From positions 1 through 11,840 of the forward strand of contig DDWF01000004.1 in NCBI GenBank assembly GCA_002345845.1: DNA of 11,840 nucleotides, given 5' to 3'. This DNA comes from Betaproteobacteria bacterium UBA2293. Its GTDB lineage: Bacteria; Pseudomonadota; Gammaproteobacteria; Burkholderiales; Rhodocyclaceae. The position numbers and the translations under genes were made by a program. Shown piece by piece: positions 1 to 7,506 of the stretch; position 1 is the first letter of the stretch; each line of letters starts with the position of its first letter. The notes under the pieces are model-generated. The model was not told where the DNA came from and ran no database searches. It saw only the letters and a program-made list of their open reading frames with translations.

Positions 1-94
1 CAGCGCCCTCTACGTCAGCCGCGGCTGCGGCTTCTGGGGCCCGCCGGTGCGCGTCGGGGCGCCGCCCGAGATCGCCCGCATCGTGCTCACCTAA
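1..94 (+). CDS. Metallophosphoesterase, C-terminal end (partial)
   Basis: Only the last 30 codons are present, read from base 2 to a TAA at 92-94; the gene begins outside the window. The visible tail contains [14 protein letters not shown] followed by [12 protein letters not shown]. From memory, this closely resembles the C-terminus of YaeI-like calcineurin-type metallophosphoesterases, where a 'SRG.G.WGPP.R...PPEI' segment closes the fold. The metal-binding motifs lie upstream and cannot be seen, so activity and substrate are inferred from the tail only. Codon use is strongly G/C-ending, like the two genes that follow. Confidence 0.6.
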   Translation, partial: SALYVSRGCGFWGPPVRVGAPPEIARIVLT

Positions 95-206
95 AGGCGC
101 GTGTGCGGCCGCAAGGGCTCAAAACCGCTCCCACTCTTGCCGATCATGCGCTAGCTTGTGCGCCTCGTGCCCACACGCACGCCCACTACGTTCGAGGAGG
201 CAGCCC

Positions 207-515
207 ATGAAGTTCTCGCAGCCCCATTCCCTGGGCAAGGACGAGGCCAAGCGCCGCGTGGATCGTCTTACCAGCTACTGGCATTCCGAGTATGGGGTCG
301 CCGTCGATTGGCAGGGCGACCAGGCCCGGTTCCGCGGCAGCGTCAAGGGGATCACCTTCGACGCCAACGTGACGGTCAACGACACCAGCATCGACGCCGA
401 GGGCACCGATCCCGGCTTCCTCGTGCGCGCCGCGGCCACCGCCTACCTCAAGATGAAGCTGTCGGCCTACCTCGATCCCGCCAAGAGCAGCGAGGACATC
501 GAGCGGCTGGCCTAG
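207..515 (+). CDS. Polyhydroxyalkanoic acid system family protein
   Basis: This 102-residue soluble protein starts MKFSQPHSLGKDEAKRRVD. That opening, with the later 'GITFDANVTVND' and 'RAAATAYLKMKL' stretches, matches my memory of the small polyhydroxyalkanoic acid system (PHA granule region) family found beside PHA or phasin genes in proteobacteria. The family's biochemical role is not well established; granule association is the usual inference. I chose ATG 207 because a strong GAGGAGG (194-200) lies 6 bases upstream. An in-frame ATG at 156 would add 17 residues that do not look like the family. All five Glu codons are GAG, as in the left half of the next gene. No PHA synthase or phasin gene is in the window. 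Confidence 0.7.
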   Translation: MKFSQPHSLGKDEAKRRVDRLTSYWHSEYGVAVDWQGDQARFRGSVKGITFDANVTVNDTSIDAEGTDPGFLVRAAATAYLKMKLSAYLDPAKSSEDIERLA

Positions 516-580
516 CGGCTCGAGCCCGGCGCGCGCGCCAACCCCGCGTCCGCATTTGGGCTTTTTCCGGGCTGGCCTGC

Positions 581-586
581 TAGTAT
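581..586 (+). promoter_or_regulatory. Candidate -10 element for the HD-GYP/Sir2 pair
   Basis: TAGTAT at 581-586 resembles a sigma-70 -10 box and lies about 50 bases before GTG 635. The best upstream hexamer is TTGGGC at 556-561, with a long 19-base spacer, so the -35 match is weak. This is a weak call. Confidence 0.25.
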
Positions 587-634
587 CCGCTCCCTTCCCG
601 CGCAGGCGGGCAGTTGCCTGGACCCGGAGGAGTT

Positions 635-1825
635 GTGGCGGGTGTCGAACCCGATTCAGTCGAGTCGCAAGAGTCGCCGCGAATCCTGATCGTCGACGAC
701 GACGACTCGGTGCGCGACGTCATCTCGGTGCTGCTCGCCGAGGAGGGCTATCGCTGCACTTGCGCCTCCGGCGCCGACCTCGCGCTCGAGGCGCTGCCGG
801 CCGGGTTCCCGCTGGTCATCAGCGACATGAAGATGCCCGGCCACGACGGCCTCTGGCTGCTCGATCGCATCCGCAAGGAGAGCGAGGACACCGCGGTGAT
901 CATGCTCACCGGGTACGGCGACACCGAGTCGGCGGTCGAGTGCCTGCGCCGCGGCGCGGTCGATTACCTGCTCAAGCCGCCGAAGGTGACCGACCTGGTG
1001 CGCGCCATCGAGCGGGCCCTCGCCAAGCGTCGGGTCGAGCTCGCGCGCAAGCGCTACCAGGCCAAGCTCGAGAAGCGGGTGCGCGAGAAGACCGCCGAGC
1101 TGCAGCGCGCCTTCGTCGAGGTCGAGGACGCCTACAACCACACCCTGCTCGCCCTCGTCGCCGCCCTCGACGCGCGCGAGCACGAGACGAGCGACCACTC
1201 GCAGCGGGTCGTGCGCTACACCGAGGCCATCGCCGAGCGGCTCGGCATCGGCGGCCCGGAGCTGGCCGACATCCGGCGCGGCGCCCTGATGCACGACATT
1301 GGCAAGATCGGCGTGCCCGACTCCATCCTCCTCAAGCCCGGCAAGCTCGATGCCGAGGAGTGGAAGATCATGCAGCAGCACCCGCTGATGGGCGCCGAGA
1401 TCATCGGCAAGCATGAAAACGAGCTGCTCGAAACGGCACGCGTCATCGCCATCAGCCATCACGAAAAATGGGATGGCAGCGGCTATCCGCTCGGCCTCAA
1501 GGGCGAGGACATTCCGCTCGAAGGGCGCATCGTCGCCATCGCCGACGTCTTCGACGCCCTGCTCTCGGTTCGCCCCTACAAACCGGCGCTACCGCTGGAA
1601 CAGGCGCTGCATTACCTGGAAAGTCAAAGCGGGCGGCACTTCGACCCGCAACTGATCGGCGCCTTCGAAAAGGCCATGCCGGAAATCCTGCGCATCCGCG
1701 AAATCTATGCCGACGAAAACGGGGCGCTGACCGACCTCGAATTCCACATCAGGGAAATCTACGATCACCGCCACGATCCGGACGGCTATCCCGGCGTCCT
1801 CACCCGCCACAAGGATGGCGACTGA
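635..1825 (+). CDS. Response regulator with HD-GYP c-di-GMP phosphodiesterase domain
   Basis: This 396-residue cytoplasmic two-component output protein has an RpfG-like layout. The receiver domain (about residues 16-130) shows the acidic run D21-D24, phosphoacceptor D64 in VISDMKMP, T92 and K114. A charged probable coiled-coil linker (about 130-165) leads to an HD-GYP domain (about 168-345) with H188, the HD pair H220-D221 in MHDIGKIGVPD, HHEKWDGSGYP at 275-285 and D303 in IADVFDALL. All key residues look intact, so cyclic-di-GMP hydrolysis is predicted. GTG 635 is chosen because GGAGG (626-630) lies just upstream; TTG 614 would have no such site. No partner histidine kinase is in the window. 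The gene overlaps the Sir2 gene by 11 bases. Codon use changes abruptly near residue 259. Confidence 0.88.
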   Translation: MAGVEPDSVESQESPRILIVDDDDSVRDVISVLLAEEGYRCTCASGADLALEALPAGFPLVISDMKMPGHDGLWLLDRIRKESEDTAVIMLTGYGDTESAVECLRRGAVDYLLKPPKVTDLVRAIERALAKRRVELARKRYQAKLEKRVREKTAELQRAFVEVEDAYNHTLLALVAALDAREHETSDHSQRVVRYTEAIAERLGIGGPELADIRRGALMHDIGKIGVPDSILLKPGKLDAEEWKIMQQHPLMGAEIIGKHENELLETARVIAISHHEKWDGSGYPLGLKGEDIPLEGRIVAIADVFDALLSVRPYKPALPLEQALHYLESQSGRHFDPQLIGAFEKAMPEILRIREIYADENGALTDLEFHIREIYDHRHDPDGYPGVLTRHKDGD

Positions 1826-2630
1826 GGAACTGACCCGCGCCGGCCGCTGGCTGCATGAGGCCGACGGCCTGCTGATCACCGCCGGTGCCGGCATGGGCAT
1901 CGACTCCGGGCTGCCCGATTTTCGTGGACCGGGCGGCTTCTGGTCCGTTTATCCGGCCCTCGGCCGCGCCGGCATCGCCTTCGAGTCCATCGCCAATCCC
2001 GCCGCCTTCGCCGCCGATCCACAACTGGCCTGGGGCTTCTACGGTCACCGGCTGAACCTCTACCGGCGCAGCGAACCGCATGCCGGCTTCGCCCTGCTAC
2101 GCGAAATCGCCGCCGGCCTGAAGCACGGTGCCCGGGTATTCACCAGCAATGTCGACGGTCAGTTCCAGAAGGCAGGCTTCGCCGCCGCGCAGGTCTGCGA
2201 AGTTCACGGCTCGATCCACCATCTGCAATGCAGCACGCCCTGTCGCGAGGCCATTTGGGCGGCCACCGACTTTCACCCGGTGATTGATGCCGATGCCTGC
2301 CGCCTGCGCAACGCGCCGCCGACCTGCCCGCACTGCGGCGCCCTGGCCCGCCCCAACATCCTGATGTTCAACGACTGGCACTGGCTTGAACGGCGCAGCC
2401 TGCTCCAGCAGCAGGGCCTGGAACACTGGCTGGGCGAAGTTGAGCGCCTGGTCTGCATCGAAATCGGTGCCGGCAGCAATATCCCGACCGTCCGTCATTT
2501 CTCCGAGCGCTGCGGCGGCCGCCTGATCCGCATCAACCCTGGCGAGCCGCAGGTGCCGGTGGGCGCCATCGGCCTGGCTCTCGGCGGCCTGGCCGGCATC
2601 CGCGCCGTGCACGCCGCCCTCGCCGCCTGA
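1815..2630 (+). CDS. Sir2-family NAD-dependent protein deacylase
   Basis: This 271-residue cytoplasmic protein belongs to the sirtuin fold, which removes acyl groups from lysines using NAD+. Visible motifs are the NAD-binding GAGMGIDSGLPDFRG (24-38), TSNVDGQF (110-117) in place of the usual TQNxDxLH, the catalytic-histidine motif EVHGS (H131), and two Cys pairs, C139/C143 and C171/C174, that probably hold the structural zinc. GAGSNIP (218-224) follows. The departures at TSNVDGQF suggest a divergent sirtuin subclass, so acyl preference cannot be predicted. ATG 1815 lies inside the end of the HD-GYP gene, with an AAGG just ahead of it, so translation is probably coupled to that gene. The 3' end is convergent with dtd across six bases. 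Confidence 0.85.
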   Translation: MATEELTRAGRWLHEADGLLITAGAGMGIDSGLPDFRGPGGFWSVYPALGRAGIAFESIANPAAFAADPQLAWGFYGHRLNLYRRSEPHAGFALLREIAAGLKHGARVFTSNVDGQFQKAGFAAAQVCEVHGSIHHLQCSTPCREAIWAATDFHPVIDADACRLRNAPPTCPHCGALARPNILMFNDWHWLERRSLLQQQGLEHWLGEVERLVCIEIGAGSNIPTVRHFSERCGGRLIRINPGEPQVPVGAIGLALGGLAGIRAVHAALAA

Positions 2631-2636
2631 AGCGGC

Positions 2637-3089
2637 CTACTCCGCCGCGCGCGAGTCGAGGCTCAGCGTCACCGGCCCATCGTTAATCAGGGCGATCTGC
2701 ATGTCGGCGCCGAATACCCCGGTCGGCACCGGCTTGCCGAGTTCGGCAGCCAGGCGGGCGACGAAACGTTCGAACAGCGGCTGTGACACCTCGCCGCGCG
2801 CCGCCCGGCTCCACGATGGGCGGTTGCCCTTCTTTACCGAGGCGAACAGCGTGAATTGCGATACCGCCAGGATCTCGCCGCCAGACTCCAGCACGCTGCA
2901 GTTCATCACCCCGGCGCCATCGGCGAATAGCCGCAGGCGCACCAGCTTGCCGGCCATCCAGTTGAGATCGGCGTCCGTATCGGCCTCTTCGAAACCGGCG
3001 AGGACCAGCAGCCCCGGTCCGATCTTTCCCGAGATCACCCCGTCAACAGCGACTTCCGCGCTCTTCACCCGCTGCACGACCACCCGCAT
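2637..3089 (-). CDS. dtd: D-aminoacyl-tRNA deacylase
   Basis: This is a full-length 150-residue DTD. The enzyme hydrolyses D-amino acids (and glycine mischarged on tRNA-Ala) from tRNA in the cytoplasm and uses no side-chain nucleophile. The N-terminus MRVVVQRV is typical. Both family signature motifs are intact: SQFTL (77-81), and NDGPVT (136-141) after GVFGADM. Length and domain extent match the family. The start is supported by AGAGG a few bases upstream on the minus strand. The gene is convergent with the Sir2 gene and divergent from nirS, so the 291 bases from 3090 to 3380 carry the control signals for both directions. Confidence 0.95.
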   Translation of the reverse strand: MRVVVQRVKSAEVAVDGVISGKIGPGLLVLAGFEEADTDADLNWMAGKLVRLRLFADGAGVMNCSVLESGGEILAVSQFTLFASVKKGNRPSWSRAARGEVSQPLFERFVARLAAELGKPVPTGVFGADMQIALINDGPVTLSLDSRAAE

Positions 3090-3157
3090 CGTCAGCCTCT
3101 GCCCGCCGAAGGTGAATGGACAAACGTGGGCATGGGAATCTCCGCGGAAAAACCCGG

Positions 3158-3163
3158 ATTGTA
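3158..3163 (-). promoter_or_regulatory. Candidate dtd -10 element
   Basis: Read on the minus strand this is TACAAT, a five-of-six match to the sigma-70 -10 consensus, about 70 bases before the dtd start. No good -35 hexamer lies 16-18 bases upstream, so confidence is low. Confidence 0.3.
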
Positions 3164-3190
3164 GGCGATGCGCTGCCTTCGTCCGCTGCC

Positions 3191-3206
3191 GGTTTCACGT
3201 GGAACC
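3191..3206. promoter_or_regulatory. parS-like ParB binding site
   Basis: The 16-mer GGTTTCACGTGGAACC reads GGTTCCACGTGAAACC on the minus strand. Its central 14 bases fit the chromosomal parS consensus TGTTNCACGTGAAACA at every position; only the two outermost bases differ. It is intergenic, between dtd and nirS, and gyrB lies about 7.6 kb to the right. This fits the known clustering of parS near the replication origin. ParB binding itself is inferred. Confidence 0.6.
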
Positions 3207-3236
3207 AGCGCCGCCGCGGATGACTCGCCATCCGTC

Positions 3237-3258
3237 ATGCTTGATTGCCGTCAAGCAT
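3237..3258. promoter_or_regulatory. Inverted repeat holding a near-perfect FNR/DNR box
   Basis: Perfect 8-base arms ATGCTTGA (3237-3244) and TCAAGCAT (3251-3258) flank the loop TTGCCG. Inside is TTGATTGCCGTCAA (3241-3254), which differs from the FNR-type TTGAT-N4-ATCAA at one half-site base. Its centre is 61 bases upstream of the perfect box at 3302-3315, close to six helical turns. It could be a second, upstream binding site for a Crp/Fnr regulator of nirS. Confidence 0.5.
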
Positions 3259-3301
3259 CGCTAGCCGGCAAAACCGCCTGCCTTCTACTTTCCGCGAACT
3301 C

Positions 3302-5111
<1,810 letters not shown>

Positions 5112-5120
5112 GTGATCGGT

Positions 5121-5155
5121 AAGGCGGCCAGGCACTGGCAAGGCCTGGCCGCTTT
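5121..5155 (+). terminator. Terminator-like hairpin after nirS
   Basis: A 10-base perfect stem, GCGGCCAGGC (5124-5133) with GCCTGGCCGC (5143-5152), has a 9-base loop. It extends through a G-U and two A-U pairs to AAG/TTT. The following T-run is only three bases, so some readthrough into the regulator gene at 5201 is likely. Confidence 0.7.
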
Positions 5156-5200
5156 GCCTAGGATGAAGGACTTTCCGGCAATGCAGAAGGCAGGTCGCCA

Positions 5201-6688
5201 GTGAATTCCCTGTTCAAGGATCCCCATCGGGCCCAGCGCGAGCTGCTGTCCTCCTGCCCCCTGTTTGCCGGGCTGTCGTCGAAGCATGTCGAGGCGCTGG
5301 TGGAAGCCAGCCGGGTTCAGGAATTGTCGGCCAACGCCGTCCTGTTCCGCGCCGGCGAGACGATTCGCGAGGCGCATCTGCTGTTTCACGGCAGCATCAC
5401 ACGCAACCATACCGTCGCTGATCAACCGCCGGCCATCGTCGAGCTGATCGACAGCCGCCAACTGCTGGGCCCCGGTGAACTGTTTTCCGGCACCCGGCAC
5501 ACAACCACCGCCACGGCCATCAGCCATTGCCTGCTGGTCGCCATCGACATCCACCGCCTGCGCCAGATCGTTCGCCAGGACCACGAACTGAGCTGGCGCC
5601 TGATCGGCGACCTGGCCCACCGCCAGTGCGCACTGGAAGGCGATGCCAGCGGCCATCGCACCGGCCTCACCGGCACCCGGCGTACCCTCGACTATCTGCT
5701 CGAACTGGCTGGTGACCGCGGTGGCCTGGCCGGCGAGACCACGGTCGTGCTCAAGGCCAGCAAGAAAACCATCGCCGCCCGCATCGGCATGACCCCCGAA
5801 TCCTTCTCGCGCAGCCTGCGCGAACTGAGCGACAACGGCGTCATCGTCGTCGACGGTCGCCAGGTCCACATCCAGCGCGCCGCCCTGCTCGACACCGCGA
5901 CCGGCGATTCGAGCCGCCGCCTCAGCTTTTCCCGCAAGCCGCGCGGCGACCGTGCCGCCCCGGCGCGCAGCCTGCCGCCCGGGGCGCTGATCAACGCCTG
6001 TGGCCGGCTGCGCATGCTCTCCCAGCGCATGGCCATCACCTGGGGCCTGATCGCCTCCGACATCGCCCCGACACGCGCCCGGGTCCGCCTGCGCCAGCTG
6101 GAGGGCGAATTTGCCCGTATCCTCGGCCGCCTGTCCGCCGCCGATCTGCCGCCGGCCGTGAGTGGCCACTTGCGGGCCGTCGCCGACCGCTGGCCGGCCT
6201 ATCGCGAAGCCCTCGTCGACGTCTCCGCCGACCCGGCTGCTGCACCGCAGGTGCTGGCCATGAGCGAAGACATCCTCGCCGCCACCGACCAGCTGACCGG
6301 CCAGGCCGAAGCGGCAACGAGCACGCCGGCCGGGCGTACGGTGAATGTCGCCGGCCGCAACCGCATGCTCTCGCAGCGCATCGGCAAGTTCTTCCTGTTC
6401 GGCCACTGGGTCGGCGGCGACGAAGCGATCCGGACGCAGCTGGAAGCCTTCGGCCGCGAGTTCGACGACAACCTCGGGCAACTGCGCAAGGATGGTCGTC
6501 ACCTGCCCGAACTGGCCGCCCAACTGCAGGAAGTGGCCAACCAGTGGCAGCGGTTGCGCCAGGCCCTCGCCCCCGATCTCGGGCGAACCGGCCGGGCCGC
6601 GCACGTGCGCGTCGTCATGGCCGAAGGCGACCGCCTGCTGCGCCACGTGGACACCGCCGTCAAACTCTACGAAAGGCTGGCCGGATGA
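5201..6688 (+). CDS. Crp/Fnr regulator fused to tandem NarX/PilJ-type P-box sensor domain
   Basis: This 495-residue soluble protein joins a DNA-binding half to a second sensor. Residues about 15-130 form a Crp/Fnr effector beta-barrel (LLSSCPLFAGLS start, GELFSGT near 92-98). Residues about 131-225 form the dimer helix and winged helix-turn-helix. The recognition helix TPESFSRSLREL (198-209) has E200, S203 and R204, the E-x-x-S-R pattern with which FNR reads TTGAT. The FNR iron-sulfur cysteine pattern is absent. After a basic linker (about 235-260), two repeats, NACGRLRMLSQR (265-276) and NVAGRNRMLSQR (382-393), match the PilJ/NarX N-terminal domain (PF13675-like) and resemble the nitrate-binding P-box of NarX. 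I see no membrane helix or signal peptide. The GTG start lies 90 bases after nirS, with weak AAGG/AGG sites ahead. Its stop overlaps the next start (ATGA). A role in nirS control is inferred. Confidence 0.85.
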   Translation: MNSLFKDPHRAQRELLSSCPLFAGLSSKHVEALVEASRVQELSANAVLFRAGETIREAHLLFHGSITRNHTVADQPPAIVELIDSRQLLGPGELFSGTRHTTTATAISHCLLVAIDIHRLRQIVRQDHELSWRLIGDLAHRQCALEGDASGHRTGLTGTRRTLDYLLELAGDRGGLAGETTVVLKASKKTIAARIGMTPESFSRSLRELSDNGVIVVDGRQVHIQRAALLDTATGDSSRRLSFSRKPRGDRAAPARSLPPGALINACGRLRMLSQRMAITWGLIASDIAPTRARVRLRQLEGEFARILGRLSAADLPPAVSGHLRAVADRWPAYREALVDVSADPAAAPQVLAMSEDILAATDQLTGQAEAATSTPAGRTVNVAGRNRMLSQRIGKFFLFGHWVGGDEAIRTQLEAFGREFDDNLGQLRKDGRHLPELAAQLQEVANQWQRLRQALAPDLGRTGRAAHVRVVMAEGDRLLRHVDTAVKLYERLAG

Positions 6689-6882
6689 GCCCCGCCGAGC
6701 GCGAACCGCTTGAACTGGAATTATCCGACGAGGACATTCTCGATGCCCTCGGCCATGTCCCCGGCTACATCGACATCAGCACCGAGGATTTCCGCATCGT
6801 CTACCACCTGGCCTGGCGCCACGCCCTGGAACGCCTGCGCGGGCAACAGGAAAGCGGCACAGCAGACGGCGAGACCCGGTGA
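6685..6882 (+). CDS. Small conserved-looking acidic protein, unknown function
   Basis: This 65-residue soluble protein is coupled on both sides: ATG 6685 overlaps the regulator stop as ATGA, and its TGA overlaps the HPP start as GTGA. An acidic N-terminus (residues 5-20) leads to the ordered-looking core DILDALGHVPGYIDISTEDF (17-36). An amphipathic helix follows (about 36-52, with His41 and His46), and then a hydrophilic tail. I do not recognise a named family with certainty. The placement between a nitrate-type regulator and a membrane transporter suggests an accessory or partner of the HPP protein. The double start/stop overlap and G/C-ending codons support it as a real gene. Confidence 0.65.
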   Translation: MSPAEREPLELELSDEDILDALGHVPGYIDISTEDFRIVYHLAWRHALERLRGQQESGTADGETR

Positions 6883-7439
6883 AGCTTGAAAGCAACTGGC
6901 GCGACTACTGGCACAAGATGCGCGGCACCACCCGCGGCAGCCCGCCACGGGTCAGCACTGAGGAAATTCTCCTCTCCTGGATCGGCGCCTTCGTCGGCAT
7001 CGCTGTGCTCGCCGGCATCGGCCAGGTCTTCTTCAGCCCGGCCGACCTGATGCTGCTGACCGGCTCCTTCGGCGCCTCGGCGGTACTGCTGTTCGGCGCC
7101 GTGCGCAGCCCGCTGGCCCAGCCGCGCAACCTGCTCGGCGGCCACATCCTGTCGGCGCTAGTCGGCGTCGTCTGCTGGAAGCTGCTGCATTTCATGCCCT
7201 GGCTCGCCGCCGCGCTCGCCGTCTCGACCGCCATCGCCCTGATGCACGCCACCCGCACCCTGCACCCGCCGGGCGGCGCCACAGCACTGATCGCCGTCAT
7301 CGGCTCCGGCGAAGTGCATCGCCTCGGCTTCTGGTACATCCTCGCCCCGGCCACCGCCGGCGCGCTGATCCTGTTGAGCGTGGCGCTACTGTTCAACAAC
7401 CTCCCGCGCTCGCGCCGCTATCCGGAAATCTGGCTGTAG
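6879..7439 (+). CDS. HPP-family integral membrane protein, possible nitrite transporter
   Basis: This 186-residue inner-membrane protein has a short amphipathic N-terminus and several hydrophobic segments (about 30-50, 57-75, 86-104, 107-122, 132-142, 150-173). Family signatures are GSFGASAVLLFG (62-73), PLAQPRNLLGGH (78-89) and the name-giving HPP in LHPPGGATAL (H129-P131). HPP proteins (PF04982) are widespread; members from cyanobacteria and plant chloroplasts have been reported to move nitrite across membranes. With nirS and a nitrate-type regulator beside it, nitrite or nitrate movement is a reasonable inference here, not a demonstration. The GTG start overlaps the upstream stop by four bases, so it is translated together with the small protein. 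The C-terminus ends directly before a hairpin region. Confidence 0.85.
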   Translation: MKLESNWRDYWHKMRGTTRGSPPRVSTEEILLSWIGAFVGIAVLAGIGQVFFSPADLMLLTGSFGASAVLLFGAVRSPLAQPRNLLGGHILSALVGVVCWKLLHFMPWLAAALAVSTAIALMHATRTLHPPGGATALIAVIGSGEVHRLGFWYILAPATAGALILLSVALLFNNLPRSRRYPEIWL

Positions 7440-7453
7440 GGAAACACCGATTC

Positions 7454-7483
7454 CGGGGTCATCCCCACGCCAGCGGGGAAGCC
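7454..7483. repeat. Solitary sequence resembling a type I-E CRISPR repeat / bidirectional hairpin
   Basis: GGGGTCATCCCCACGCC (7455-7471) followed by AGCGGGGAA (7472-7480) resembles, from memory, the type I-E repeat core in betaproteobacteria (CGGTTCATCCCCACGCC, then TGTGGGGAAC). It can form a short hairpin, TCCCC (7462-7466) with GGGGA (7475-7479). There is one copy only, with no spacers and no cas genes. It sits between convergent genes, so it may simply be a weak shared terminator. Confidence 0.3.
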
Positions 7484-7506
7484 GTCACCCGGCCGCCGCA
7501 GCCAGG

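Noticed and set aside
2612..2645. Shared terminator between the Sir2 gene and dtd
   Set aside because: Only a 5-base GCCGC/GCGGC stem across the stop codon, with no T-run in either direction.
5201..5960. Oxygen-sensing FNR with iron-sulfur cluster
   Set aside because: The N-terminal cysteine spacing of FNR is missing (only C19, C110 and C143 occur in this half), so a DNR-like or other sensing mode is more likely.
6647..6660. Second parS-like CACGTGG
   Set aside because: Flanks do not fit the ParB consensus, and it lies inside coding sequence.
7454..7483. CRISPR array
   Set aside because: Only one repeat-like copy, no spacer periodicity and no cas genes; kept only as a low-confidence repeat-like element.
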